The notes: generated by a model not told the origin, from the letters alone. Shown: positions 1-8,504, numbered from the stretch's first letter. The stretch is DNA of 10,567 nt from Coraliomargarita_B sp046540835 (GCA_046540835.1 JBKHEL010000086.1:1-10567); one strand, 5' to 3'. Translations and numbers: made by a program.

Positions 1-95
1 CCGGGCAGGATCTGGCCTGCCTGCGGGGGCTTAAAAAGAAGGTCTTCGGGTGAGGTCTCGGCAAGACGGTTTCGCGCGGCAGTCCGTTGAAGACG

Positions 96-2105
96 TCACG
101 ATGCTGAGGCGTTGAGTAGCTCGCGCAGGGCAGCTTCGTCGAGGAACGGCACGCCCAGTTGTTGGGCTTTTTTATATTTTGAGCCGGCGGCTTCGCCTGC
201 GACCAGGTAATCGGTTTTGCGGCTGACGCTGGAGCTGGTGCGTCCGCCGGCTTCTTCGATCATTGCCGTGGCTTCTTCTCGGGTGAGACTGGGAAGGGCT
301 CCTGTCAGGACGAAGGTTTTGCCCGCTGCGGGACTGTTGTTTGATTGGGGCGCTGCGCGTTTTGACCTGAAGTTGAGCCCGTGTCGGCGCAGGCGGTTCA
401 GGAGAATTTGGTTTTGTTCATCCTGAAACCAGGCATGGATACTCTGGGCCATGATGGTGCCGACCCCGTCGATTGCTTCGAGCTCCTCTTCGCTTGCTTT
501 GGAAAGTGCGTCGAGCGAGGGAAAGGCAGCTTCGAGATCTTTGGCGGACTGCTTGCCGACATGGGGGATGCCGAGACCGTGAATGAGCTGCCAGAGTGGG
601 CGGGATTTGCTTGCTTCCAAGGCGCGGTGCAGATTTTCAGCAGATTTTTCGGCAAACTTATCGAGGCGTTCAAGTTGACCGATAGTAAGTTCGTAGAGAT
701 CTGCCGGGGTCTTGGCCAGGCCCCGGTTGACGAGCTGCTCAACGACAGCGGTGCCCAGGTTCTCGATATCCATGCAGGCGCGGCTGGAAAAGTGCTGCAA
801 GGCCCGCTGCTGGCGGATTGGATCGTCCTGACTAACGATCCGCCAAACGGCCTGATTCGGATCGCGCTCGGCCTCGATCCCCAGTTTTTCCAGGTGTTGT
901 CCGAAGTCGAAGGGCTGGCTTTTGGGGTCTCGTTTCTCTAGGTTGACGCTGAGGATTTGCGGGATGATCTCGCCCGCCTTTTGAACGAGCACGGTATCAC
1001 CCGGGCGTATATCCTTTCGGCGAATCTCATCTTCGTTGTGCAGGGTTGCCCGGGATACGGTTGTGCCTGCGAGTTGGACCGGTTCGAGAATCGCCACCGG
1101 AGTAACGGCCCCGGTCCGTCCGATTTGCAGGCTGATTTCTTTCAGCAGGGTCTCAGCCTGTTCGGCCTCGAATTTGTAGGCGATCGCCCAGCGCGGTGCT
1201 TTTGAGGTAAATCCGGCCTGCTCTTGCAGATCGAAGTCGTCCAGTTTTACGACGGCGCCGTCGGTGGGGTAGGCAAAATTTTGGCGGAGCGCATCAAGTT
1301 CTTCAATACAATCCCATGCTGATTCGATATCTTCAGCGGTCCAATATTTTTCGAGGACAGGGAACTGCCAGCTCCTGAGCGTTTCCTGAATCCCGCTTTG
1401 GCTGGAGAAGAAACCGGCCGGTTCGCAGGCACCGATGCCGTAAAGGACGATGTCGAGTCTTCTCGCGCGGGCTTCGCGCGGATCGAGCAGCTTGACGGTA
1501 CCGGCCGCCAGGTTGCGCGGATTTTTATAAGTTTCCTGTCCGGCTTCGCTCCGGGCGGCATTGATCCGCTCAAATTCTTCGTGCTGCATATAGATTTCGC
1601 CGCGCAACTCGAGGATTCCGGGAGCGTCACTGATGAAGTCGGGCAGCCCGGCGATATGCCGGACGTTTTGCGTGATATCGTCACCCTCGGTGCCGTTGCC
1701 CCGGGAGACTGCCCGGGTGAAGCGGCCCTGTTCATAAGTTAGGCTCACGGCGACTCCGTCGATTTTTGGTTCCACCAGATAATGCAGCGTCTTTGCCGGA
1801 AAGCGCCGTTCGAGACGGCGACCGAATTCCAGCAACGCTTCGCGGCTGTAGGTGTTGTCCAGACTGAGCATTGGTTTCCGGTGCGTGTAGGACTCGAAGG
1901 CATCGAGGCGGTCGTCGCCGACGACGCGGGTCGGCGACGCAGCCAATTGGAATTCCGGGTGCGCTGCTTCCAGTTCGGCCAGGCGGGCTTTCAACTTGTC
2001 GTAGGTCTGATCGTCGATTTCCGGGCGGGCTGCCTGATAATAGAGGCGGTCGTGTTTGGCGATCTCGCTGCGCAGCTGATTGATTTCTTCTTGGGTATTG
2101 GCCAT
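96..2105 (-). CDS. ligA: NAD-dependent DNA ligase LigA, zinc-finger cysteines absent
   Basis: Seals nicks in duplex DNA during replication and repair, using NAD+ as adenylate donor. At 669 aa it has the usual LigA length. Domain Ia (about 1-70) has the NMN-binding pattern Y22, D32, Y35, D36. The adenylation domain carries PMLSLDN (78-84) and the KIDG motif with adenylated lysine K114, then RGNGTEGDD (135-143). The OB fold follows (about 325-395, including IGRTGAVTPVA). The helix-hairpin-helix region is about 445-580 and a C-terminal BRCT domain starts near GKTFVLTG (595). The oddity is residues 400-433, where LigA normally has four zinc-binding cysteines: none is present, although the flanking sequence (HFSSRACMDI, 438-447) aligns well. 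The ATG start gives the canonical N-terminus; I see no Shine-Dalgarno sequence before it. A strong terminator separates it from sodA upstream, so it is probably transcribed alone from the 2106-2190 gap. Identity is very secure. Confidence 0.97.
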   Translation of the reverse strand: MANTQEEINQLRSEIAKHDRLYYQAARPEIDDQTYDKLKARLAELEAAHPEFQLAASPTRVVGDDRLDAFESYTHRKPMLSLDNTYSREALLEFGRRLERRFPAKTLHYLVEPKIDGVAVSLTYEQGRFTRAVSRGNGTEGDDITQNVRHIAGLPDFISDAPGILELRGEIYMQHEEFERINAARSEAGQETYKNPRNLAAGTVKLLDPREARARRLDIVLYGIGACEPAGFFSSQSGIQETLRSWQFPVLEKYWTAEDIESAWDCIEELDALRQNFAYPTDGAVVKLDDFDLQEQAGFTSKAPRWAIAYKFEAEQAETLLKEISLQIGRTGAVTPVAILEPVQLAGTTVSRATLHNEDEIRRKDIRPGDTVLVQKAGEIIPQILSVNLEKRDPKSQPFDFGQHLEKLGIEAERDPNQAVWRIVSQDDPIRQQRALQHFSSRACMDIENLGTAVVEQLVNRGLAKTPADLYELTIGQLERLDKFAEKSAENLHRALEASKSRPLWQLIHGLGIPHVGKQSAKDLEAAFPSLDALSKASEEELEAIDGVGTIMAQSIHAWFQDEQNQILLNRLRRHGLNFRSKRAAPQSNNSPAAGKTFVLTGALPSLTREEATAMIEEAGGRTSSSVSRKTDYLVAGEAAGSKYKKAQQLGVPFLDEAALRELLNASAS

Positions 2106-2190
2106 AGATGCGGTGGAAACAAATGTGCGTGGTTTGTGCTATCAACGGGAAGCCCGGGCATGATGGCAAGCAAGCCCTGAATTTCCTACC

Positions 2191-2221
2191 AAAAAAAGCC
2201 ACCGGCGCGAACCGGTGGCTT
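2191..2221 (-). terminator. Rho-independent terminator of sodA
   Basis: A perfect 10-bp GC-rich stem (2196-2205 pairing with 2212-2221, AAGCCACCGG and its complement) closes a 6-base loop. On the minus strand it is followed directly by a run of seven T's (the A run at 2191-2197). It lies 23 bp past the sodA stop and is in the correct orientation for minus-strand transcription. It should isolate sodA from ligA. Confidence 0.92.
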
Positions 2222-2244
2222 GAAAATGAGCGCGTTGCTGGAAC

Positions 2245-2871
<627 letters not shown>

Positions 2872-2911
2872 ATTTTTTTTGGTTTACTAGGTGGTTTAAG
2901 AGAACGCAGTG

Positions 2912-2940
2912 ATATGTAAATGAAATAGCCGGACTGTCAA
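2912..2940 (-). promoter_or_regulatory. Candidate sodA promoter
   Basis: On the minus strand a perfect TTGACA (2935-2940) lies in the tadA-sodA gap. The -10 region is only partial: TACATA at 16-bp spacing or CATATC at 18 bp, each matching TATAAT at three positions. A start near 2904 would leave a leader of about 33 nt before the sodA ATG. The position is good but the -10 is weak, so this is a prediction. Confidence 0.4.
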
Positions 2941-2951
2941 ATGGCAGGTGC

Positions 2952-3494
2952 TCAAAATGGGGGATCTGCGTCGCCGGTTGCCTTGGTGCTGCGCTTGAGC
3001 GCCCTTCGTTTTTCAAAGAATGCTTTGAGGAGGGCGTGATTGAGGTCCTGCAGGATGCCCCCTGTCGATGTAAAATGGTGGTTACTTCTGGGGAGTGCGC
3101 CGAGATCGGTCGCCCCACCGAGGCAGCCCATCTTTTCATCGGGCAGGCCATAATAGACCCGTCCGATCCGCGCAATGACCAATGCGCCGGAGCACATCGG
3201 GCAGGGTTCTTTGGTCACGTAGAGCCGGCAGGCGTTCAAGCGCCAGTCTCCGAGGGTGGCTGCGGCCTGGGAGATCGCGAGGATTTCAGCGTGTGCGGTG
3301 GGGTCATTCGTTGAGCGCGACTGATTATGTGCGCTGGCAATGATTTTTCCGTCGTGCTCGATGACGGCGCCGATGGGCACCTCGTCTTTTTTCCAGGCCT
3401 CGATCGCCTGATTGTAGGCATGGGCCATGAAATAGGTTTCGTCCCGGTTCAACTCGGAGGGATAAATTTTCTCGAATGGGCAGTCCTCGACCAT
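2952..3494 (-). CDS. tadA: tRNA-specific adenosine deaminase TadA
   Basis: Zinc deaminase expected to convert A34 to inosine in the tRNA-Arg(ACG) anticodon; essential in many bacteria. Counting from the ATG at 3494 (180 aa), the cytidine/deoxycytidylate deaminase fold carries zinc ligands H68 (in TAHAEI), C98 and C101 (in EPCPMCSGA), with E70 as proton shuttle. EVPIGAV (38-44) and the C-terminal helix (GILQDLNHALLKAFFEKRR) fit TadA better than guanine or cytosine deaminases, though a guanine-deaminase role cannot be excluded from sequence alone. The frame stays open to a GTG at 3545, which would add 17 residues. I prefer the ATG because the extra residues are not TadA-like; neither start has a Shine-Dalgarno sequence. 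An ATG at residue 23 is also possible but would trim the first helix. It is divergent from infA (140 bp apart) and precedes sodA in the same direction. Confidence 0.9.
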   Translation of the reverse strand: MVEDCPFEKIYPSELNRDETYFMAHAYNQAIEAWKKDEVPIGAVIEHDGKIIASAHNQSRSTNDPTAHAEILAISQAAATLGDWRLNACRLYVTKEPCPMCSGALVIARIGRVYYGLPDEKMGCLGGATDLGALPRSNHHFTSTGGILQDLNHALLKAFFEKRRALKRSTKATGDADPPF

Positions 3495-3634
3495 AGCGTC
3501 AGAAAAAGAGAGCAGGCCGTGAGCGCTGATGCGAAACAAAAGCACAATATTTTATTCTGTGGCGGAGGTCCGGGCGAGGAAGCAACCTTGACATCCCCAA
3601 ACAATCCGCTTCTCTCGCTCTTTTCCAAATATAT

Positions 3635-3919
3635 ATGGCTAAAGCACAGAGCGAAGATTATGTAGAAGTCGAAGGCAAAATCGTGGCGGTTCTTCCCGGC
3701 ACGATGTTTCGCGTCGAGCTATCCAACGGCCACCGCGTCCTGGCGCACATTTCCGGGAAACTTCGGAAGCACTTTATTAAAATCACCACCGGTGATACCG
3801 TTAAGATGGAGATGAGTCCCTATGATTTGGACAAAGCCCGGATCGTCTACCGACTGCGGAATGCTTCAGTGCAGCGGAATGCGCCGAAGCGGAGTTTCGG
3901 GCCGCGTCGCCGTCATTAA
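3635..3919 (+). CDS. infA: Translation initiation factor IF-1 with extended basic C-terminus
   Basis: Binds the 30S A site and works with IF-2 and IF-3 in translation initiation. The S1-type OB fold covers residues 1-75, with the family landmarks VEGKIV (12-17), FRVEL (25-29), NGH (31-33), AHISGKLRK (37-45) and SPYDLDKARIVYR (61-73). IF-1 is usually about 72 aa; this one is 94 aa. The extra tail (76-94) is rich in Arg, Lys, Ser and Pro and ends in RRRH. The reading frame is clean through the tail and ends at TAA. The ATG start gives the normal IF-1 N-terminus; it follows AT-rich sequence with no Shine-Dalgarno. A perfect TTGACA (3588-3593) lies 41 bp upstream of the ATG, but I find no convincing -10. 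The gene stands alone, not in a ribosomal protein operon as in many bacteria. Confidence 0.96.
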   Translation: MAKAQSEDYVEVEGKIVAVLPGTMFRVELSNGHRVLAHISGKLRKHFIKITTGDTVKMEMSPYDLDKARIVYRLRNASVQRNAPKRSFGPRRRH

Positions 3920-4011
3920 CTTCGGGATTTTGCCGAGGGCGTGTCTTTAGTTGGGGTGCGGCGGGCATTTTTATCCTTAGATACCATTAGAGTCAATCAA
4001 CCAGCATCATC

Positions 4012-4971
4012 ATGAACAAACTATACTCCTCTATTACAGATACCGTAGGCAATACTCCGTTGGTCAAAGTGAACCGCACCGCAGCCGGTGTGGGTGCCAA
4101 TATTTATTTGAAATGCGAATTTTTCAATCCCCTGGCCAGTGTGAAAGACCGGATCGGCAAGGCGATGATCGAAGCCGCCGAGCGCGAGGGGAAGCTGAGT
4201 GCCGAGAGCATTGTGATTGAGCCGACCTCCGGTAACACGGGGATCGCACTCGCCTTCGTCTGCGCTGCAAAAGGTTATAAATTGATTTTAACGATGCCCG
4301 AAACCATGTCGGTCGAGCGCCGCGTGCTTCTTCGCATGCTCGGGGCGGAAATTGTTCTGACGCCCGGGCCGAAGGGGATGCCCGGGGCGATCGCCCGGGC
4401 TGGCGAGCTGGTCGAAGAATACGGTGAAAAAGCTTTCATGCCGCAGCAGTTTGAGAATCCGGCGAATCCGGAGATCCACCGCAAGACGACTGCTGAAGAG
4501 ATCTGGGCGGCTACCGATGGGAAGATTGACGCCTTCGTTGCCGGGGTCGGCACGGGCGGCACGATCACCGGTGTTTCTGAGGTGATCAAATCCCGCAAGG
4601 AGTTGTTCACCGTAGCCGTGGAGCCGGAGGCCAGTCCGGTCATTTCCGGCGGCGCACCCGGTCCGCATAAAATCCAGGGGATCGGAGCCGGCTTCATTCC
4701 GAAGAACTGCAACACAGACGTGATCGATGACATCATCCAAGTATCGAATGACGATGCTTTCGTGACCGCACGGACACTCGCTGAAAAGGACGGTATTCTG
4801 GGCGGGATCTCCACCGGAGCAAATGTCTGGGCGGCGATGGAATTAGGAAAGCGTCCCGAAATGGCCGGTAAGAACATCGTGACCATTGGTTGCAGTTTTG
4901 GCGAACGTTATTTGAGCACGCCGCTCGCTGAAAAAGCGAGGGAGGAAATGATGGCAGCAACCGCCGGGTGA
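4012..4971 (+). CDS. cysK: Cysteine synthase A (O-acetylserine sulfhydrylase)
   Basis: PLP enzyme making cysteine from O-acetylserine and sulfide in the cytoplasm. At 319 aa it has typical length. Visible motifs are TVGNTPLVK (11-19), the PLP lysine K45 in ASVKDRIG, the substrate/phosphate loop PTSGNTG (71-77), the glycine-rich PLP-phosphate loop GVGTGGTITG, and GISTGAN near the C-terminus. It fits CysK better than cystathionine beta-synthase, having no heme or CBS domains, or CysM. The ATG start yields the canonical N-terminus; no Shine-Dalgarno sequence is visible in the CATCATC just before it. It lies 92 bp after infA and 147 bp before argH. No cysE, sulfate-reduction gene or obvious cysteine regulatory element lies beside it, so it looks like a single-gene unit. 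The role in cysteine synthesis is established for the family. Confidence 0.95.
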   Translation: MNKLYSSITDTVGNTPLVKVNRTAAGVGANIYLKCEFFNPLASVKDRIGKAMIEAAEREGKLSAESIVIEPTSGNTGIALAFVCAAKGYKLILTMPETMSVERRVLLRMLGAEIVLTPGPKGMPGAIARAGELVEEYGEKAFMPQQFENPANPEIHRKTTAEEIWAATDGKIDAFVAGVGTGGTITGVSEVIKSRKELFTVAVEPEASPVISGGAPGPHKIQGIGAGFIPKNCNTDVIDDIIQVSNDDAFVTARTLAEKDGILGGISTGANVWAAMELGKRPEMAGKNIVTIGCSFGERYLSTPLAEKAREEMMAATAG

Positions 4972-5076
4972 TTTTTGAGGGCGTCGGATGCCGCGAGGCG
5001 CTAGCGCTCTGAAGTTTCAAAGCGGGGCCTTCACACCTCCGGGAGGGATTTGGAAAATCCTTTATCCGGCTCCAAT

Positions 5077-5101
5077 TAGAATTGCCAAAGTCGGGCGGAG
5101 G
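5077..5101 (+). promoter_or_regulatory. Candidate argH -10 box and distant Shine-Dalgarno
   Basis: TAGAAT (5077-5082) matches TATAAT at five of six positions. The only -35-like hexamer, TTGGAA (5050-5055), is 21 bp away, which is too far for a normal promoter. GGAGG follows at 5097-5101, but 17 bases separate it from the argH ATG, about twice the usual gap. I found no in-frame start codon closer to it. Weak evidence. Confidence 0.3.
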
Positions 5102-5118
5102 TAAAAGCCTTTGCCGCT

Positions 5119-6525
5119 ATGGCAGATTCAAAAAAGCAGGTGACTTGGGGTGGACGATTTTCTGAAGGTCCGGATGCGTTGATGTTAAGGATCGGAGAAT
5201 CCGTTTCCTTTGACTCCCGGCTTGCGCGGTTTGACGTGCAGGGCAGTCAAGCCCAGGCGCGGATGTTGGCCCGCGTCGGCATTCTTGAAGCCGGGGAGGC
5301 AGAAGCGATTTGCGAGGGACTCAATGCGCTACTGGCAGAAATCCAGTCTGGTGATTTTAACTGGGATCCCGCACTTGAAGACGTGCACATGAACATCGAG
5401 CAGGCGCTGACTGCGCGAGTGCCGGCGGCAGCCAAGTTACATACGGCCCGAAGCCGGAACGACCAAGTGGCCACGGATATGCGGCTGTGGTTCAAATATG
5501 CCTGCGATGAGGTGGATCAGTCGCTTCGGGCGGTGATGGGCAGCCTGATTGAGTTGGCCGGGCGTGCTCAGAGAGCGATCATCCCCGGCTACACCCATCT
5601 GCAGCGCGCACAACCGGTCTCGATGGCGCACCATTTATTGGCTTACGTCGAAATGTTTGGCCGCGACCGGACTGCGGTGGAAGCGGTCAAGGCCCAAGCA
5701 AATGTCTGCCCCCTTGGGTCGGGCGCGATCGCCGGGACGACCCTGCCGATTGACCGGGAGTTCGTCGCGAAAGAGCTTGGTTTCGTCGATGCTGCAGGAC
5801 TTCCCCAGCTCACACAGAACAGTATGGATGCGGTGAGCGACCGGGACAGCTTTATTGCTTTTGCTTCGGCTTGCGCGACCATCGGGGTGCATCTCTCGCG
5901 GCTCTCAGAGGACTTTATTTTGTGGAGCAGCGCCGAGTTTGGTTTTGTGCGCCTGCCGGACGCGTTTACCACGGGATCAAGCCTGATGCCGCAGAAGAAA
6001 AACCCCGATGCCTTTGAGCTGATCCGCGGGAAGTCAGCTCGCCTGACGGGGAATCTGCAGATGTTGCTTACGATGGTGAAGGGGCTGCCCTTGACCTATA
6101 ATCGCGACCTGCAGGAGGATAAGCCACCGGTCTTCGACAGTTTTGACCAGGTCACGCTGATGCTCGATTCCGCAGCTGCCTGCCTGCCGGGGACAGAGAT
6201 ACAGGTGGAGCGCTGTGCGGCGGCGGTGGCCGATCCGCTTTTGCTGGCAACCGATGTGGTCGACTACCTTGTTGAGAAGGGTGTCGCCTTCCGCGAAGCC
6301 CACCATGTGGTCGGCGAGTTGGTCAGCCTCGGCGAACGTCTCCAGACGCCGCTGAACGAGTTGCCCTTTGTAAAAGTAAAGCAAGTGCATGAGGCGCTGG
6401 AGGAGGACTGGGTGACGGTCTTCGACCTGGAGCGAGCGCTCAAAGCCCGCGAAAAAGCGGGGATGCCTGGGCCGGAGCAAGTCGCCCGGCGCATCGCGTT
6501 TTGGGAAGAGGTTTGCGGAGCTTGA
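5119..6525 (+). CDS. argH: Argininosuccinate lyase
   Basis: Last step of arginine synthesis: splits argininosuccinate into arginine and fumarate; cytoplasmic homotetramer of the fumarase/aspartase superfamily. At 468 aa it has normal length. Family motifs in order: WGGRF at the N-terminus, HTARSRNDQ (108-116), YTHLQRAQP with H160 as the likely catalytic acid/base partner, and the signature loop GSSLMPQKKNPD (286-297), whose second serine is the usual catalytic base. The tail (VFDLERALKAREKAGMPGPEQV) is typical of ArgH. The ATG start fits the family. No other arg gene is in the window, so it is probably not part of an arginine operon here. Its last bases contain the ribosome binding site of the downstream copper ATPase, so the two genes are likely read from one message although their roles are unrelated. 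Confidence 0.97.
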   Translation: MADSKKQVTWGGRFSEGPDALMLRIGESVSFDSRLARFDVQGSQAQARMLARVGILEAGEAEAICEGLNALLAEIQSGDFNWDPALEDVHMNIEQALTARVPAAAKLHTARSRNDQVATDMRLWFKYACDEVDQSLRAVMGSLIELAGRAQRAIIPGYTHLQRAQPVSMAHHLLAYVEMFGRDRTAVEAVKAQANVCPLGSGAIAGTTLPIDREFVAKELGFVDAAGLPQLTQNSMDAVSDRDSFIAFASACATIGVHLSRLSEDFILWSSAEFGFVRLPDAFTTGSSLMPQKKNPDAFELIRGKSARLTGNLQMLLTMVKGLPLTYNRDLQEDKPPVFDSFDQVTLMLDSAAACLPGTEIQVERCAAAVADPLLLATDVVDYLVEKGVAFREAHHVVGELVSLGERLQTPLNELPFVKVKQVHEALEEDWVTVFDLERALKAREKAGMPGPEQVARRIAFWEEVCGA

Positions 6526-6530
6526 AGGTG
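6517..6530 (+). promoter_or_regulatory. Ribosome binding site and GTG start of the P-type ATPase
   Basis: GGAG (6517-6520) sits 7 bases before a GTG at 6528, and the argH TGA (6523-6525) lies between them. This spacing selects GTG 6528 over the upstream TTG codons (6501, 6513, 6522). It is the best-placed Shine-Dalgarno in the window and suggests translational coupling to argH. Confidence 0.6.
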
Positions 6531-8504
6531 AGACCCCGGGCTGAATCGGTTGGAATCGTCTGCCGGGCGCGAGCGGGGGATTGCGACGATCTCGATCTCA
6601 AATTGTCGAAAGCGTGGCTGCGTATCGGCATCGCGGCGGTCTTTGCGGGGCAGGGGATGGTGCTTTCTCTGGCGCTGAACATGACGCCGCCGCCTTATGG
6701 GAGCACGCCTTACTGGGTGCTGCACGGCGGGTTGGTTGTGACTTCACTGGCGGTGATGGTCTTTTTGGGCGGGCCGCTTTTTGTCTCGGCGTGGGGGATG
6801 TTTCGGTCCCGGCAGCTTTCCATCGAAGGACTGTTTTTGCTCAGTTTACTGGGGGCCTTTGTTGGTTCGTTGGTGGGCTCAGTGACCGGGGAAGGAAATG
6901 TTTATTATGAGATCGTTTCCGTCGTCATCGCGATTTATACCTTTGGCCGGATGCTGGGTGAGCGTTCAAAAGCAAAAATGCTGATGGAATCTGACCGCAT
7001 CCGGGAAAAGCTCGAACAGGCAGAGCGCGTTGTGGCGGGCGGGCAGACCGAGATGGTTCCGGTGGGTCTGCTCAAGATCGGTGATCGTGTGCGGGTGGGC
7101 CCCGGGGGCGTGTTTACGGCGGACGGGCGGATTGTCGATGGAGTGGGCTTTGTTGAGGAGACGCCCCTAACCGGCGAGCCGCTGCCGGTTGTCCGGCGCA
7201 CGGGTGAGTTTGCCCGGGCGGGCACCTATTCGGTGGATGGCCACTTTGAAATCGAGGTTACGGCAGGGCAGGGATCGAGGGAGGTTGACCGGATCCTCGC
7301 TGCGGTCGAGCAGCCCGGCGGTGTGCCGTCTGAACTGCAGGCGCAGGCGAACCGGTTGACCCAATACTTCCTGCCGGTGGTTGTTGCGGTGAGTCTCGGT
7401 ACGGCCGGGTTTTGGTGGTATTGGGCGGGTTGGCAGGCTGCGGTCTTCAACAGCATGGCTGTGCTGCTTGTGGCCTGTCCCTGCGCGCTGGGGCTGGCCA
7501 CGCCAGTGGCGATATGGAATGGACTCTACCGTCTGTCGCAGCTGGGGCTGGTCAGCCGGGATGGCGGTTTCATCGATGCCCTTGCCCGGACGCGGCATCT
7601 GTTTTTTGACAAAACGGGAACATTGAGCGAGCAGGCGATGGAGGTCGTGGAATGCTACCTGCCCGAAGCCTGGCAAGCGCACCGTCATGAGCTATTTAAT
7701 TGCGTGATGGCGGTTGAATCGCGGGTGAGCCACCCCGTCGCATCCGGCCTCCTACACTACTGCAGGCAAGCGGGTGCCCGGGGCGAGGGTATTGAGCTGA
7801 AAGAGCTCCGGCACTGCCCAGGGCAAGGGGTTTCCGCCATCGTTCGAGTCGACGGTCGTCCCGTCGAGCTGCAGATCGGTGATTTTGAGAGTGATGCGGC
7901 GGGTCGTGTTGCGGCAAGAGCGGCTTTGTTTCACGGAGGGAAGAAAGAGGCAGCCGTCTATTGCGATGGGCGTCTGGCCGGACTTTTTGTGTTGCGTGAA
8001 AAAATCCGCGAAAATGTGCCCCAGGTCTGGGAGGGTATGCGTGCGCGCGGCATCACCTGTTCGGTGCTGACGGGCGATCCGAGTCCAAAGCTCAAGCTGC
8101 CCGAGGATGTGGAGATTCAGGCAGGGCTGACGGCCGAGGAAAAGGCGGCTCGTATACGAGAGGCGTTGGAGCTGGACGAGTGCCCGGTCTTTGTCGGAGA
8201 CGGGCTCAATGATGCGCCGGCAATGGCAGCGGCAAGTGGTTCGGTCGCCATGGTCAGCGGTGTTTCGCTCTCCCGGTCGGCAGCCTCTGCGCAGTTGCTG
8301 AATAACCGGCTGGAGCGATTGCTTGAGGCGATTGACCTCTCCAGCTCAATCCATCTGCGTCTGCGCGGCAATTTGATCTATGCGGCATCCTACAATATCC
8401 TTGGCATGAGCCTGGCGGCAGTCGGTTGGCTGCATCCGGTTGCCGCCGCGGGCATCATGTTGCTATCGAGTTTTTTCGTAACGATGCGGGCGTTGAGAGC
8501 CTGA
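6528..8504 (+). CDS. P1B-type copper-translocating ATPase without N-terminal metal-binding domain (copA-like)
   Basis: Integral membrane pump predicted to export Cu+ using ATP. From the GTG at 6528 it has 658 aa. Eight hydrophobic segments are visible: four before the actuator domain, two flanking it and the CPC site, two at the C-terminus. Motifs: TGEP (215-218, actuator), CPC (317-319) in ACPCALGLATP, DKTGT with phosphorylated D361, SHP (H402-P403) in the nucleotide domain, and GDGLNDAP (557-564). Y622-N623 in TM7 and M644-x-x-S647-S648 in TM8, together with CPC, are the established Cu+ (P1B-1) signature. The short N-terminus has no HMA domain and no CxxC, only C12 and C19 six residues apart. 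Many P1B ATPases of this type serve cytochrome oxidase assembly (CcoI/CtpA-like) instead of detoxification; nothing nearby decides. The reading frame is open back to a TTG at 6501, but the Shine-Dalgarno favours 6528. It is coupled to argH and converges with the GH88 gene. Confidence 0.9.
   Translation: MRPRAESVGIVCRARAGDCDDLDLKLSKAWLRIGIAAVFAGQGMVLSLALNMTPPPYGSTPYWVLHGGLVVTSLAVMVFLGGPLFVSAWGMFRSRQLSIEGLFLLSLLGAFVGSLVGSVTGEGNVYYEIVSVVIAIYTFGRMLGERSKAKMLMESDRIREKLEQAERVVAGGQTEMVPVGLLKIGDRVRVGPGGVFTADGRIVDGVGFVEETPLTGEPLPVVRRTGEFARAGTYSVDGHFEIEVTAGQGSREVDRILAAVEQPGGVPSELQAQANRLTQYFLPVVVAVSLGTAGFWWYWAGWQAAVFNSMAVLLVACPCALGLATPVAIWNGLYRLSQLGLVSRDGGFIDALARTRHLFFDKTGTLSEQAMEVVECYLPEAWQAHRHELFNCVMAVESRVSHPVASGLLHYCRQAGARGEGIELKELRHCPGQGVSAIVRVDGRPVELQIGDFESDAAGRVAARAALFHGGKKEAAVYCDGRLAGLFVLREKIRENVPQVWEGMRARGITCSVLTGDPSPKLKLPEDVEIQAGLTAEEKAARIREALELDECPVFVGDGLNDAPAMAAASGSVAMVSGVSLSRSAASAQLLNNRLERLLEAIDLSSSIHLRLRGNLIYAASYNILGMSLAAVGWLHPVAAAGIMLLSSFFVTMRALRA

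Noticed and set aside
1..95. Possible gene end at 3-53 on plus (C-terminus ...LRGLKKKVFG) or a gene start on minus beyond ligA
   Set aside because: Fewer than 20 codons are visible in the plus frame and the minus side lacks an ATG; nothing recognisable, so not called.
807..908. Frameshift or sequencing error as the cause of the missing LigA cysteines
   Set aside because: The frame reads through without interruption and both flanks keep LigA-like residues at normal spacing, so a pair of compensating shifts is unlikely.
398..1742. Long overlapping frames on both strands inside ligA (for example 381-941, 1247-1735 and 1398-1742)
   Set aside because: They lie wholly within a secure ligA reading frame, match no family and are typical of GC-rich antisense or shifted frames.
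3495..3545. GTG at 3545 as the tadA start
   Set aside because: It adds 17 residues that do not resemble TadA and has no ribosome binding site; the ATG at 3494 gives a normal N-terminus.
4998..5060. Palindrome GCGCTAGCGC (4998-5007) and small hairpins (5036-5046, 5046-5060) after cysK as a terminator or riboswitch
   Set aside because: Stems are short, the hairpins overlap, and only TTTA follows the last one; no known riboswitch pattern is visible.
6501..6527. TTG at 6501 as the ATPase start
   Set aside because: It would overlap argH by 25 bp with no Shine-Dalgarno; GTG 6528 has GGAG at good spacing.
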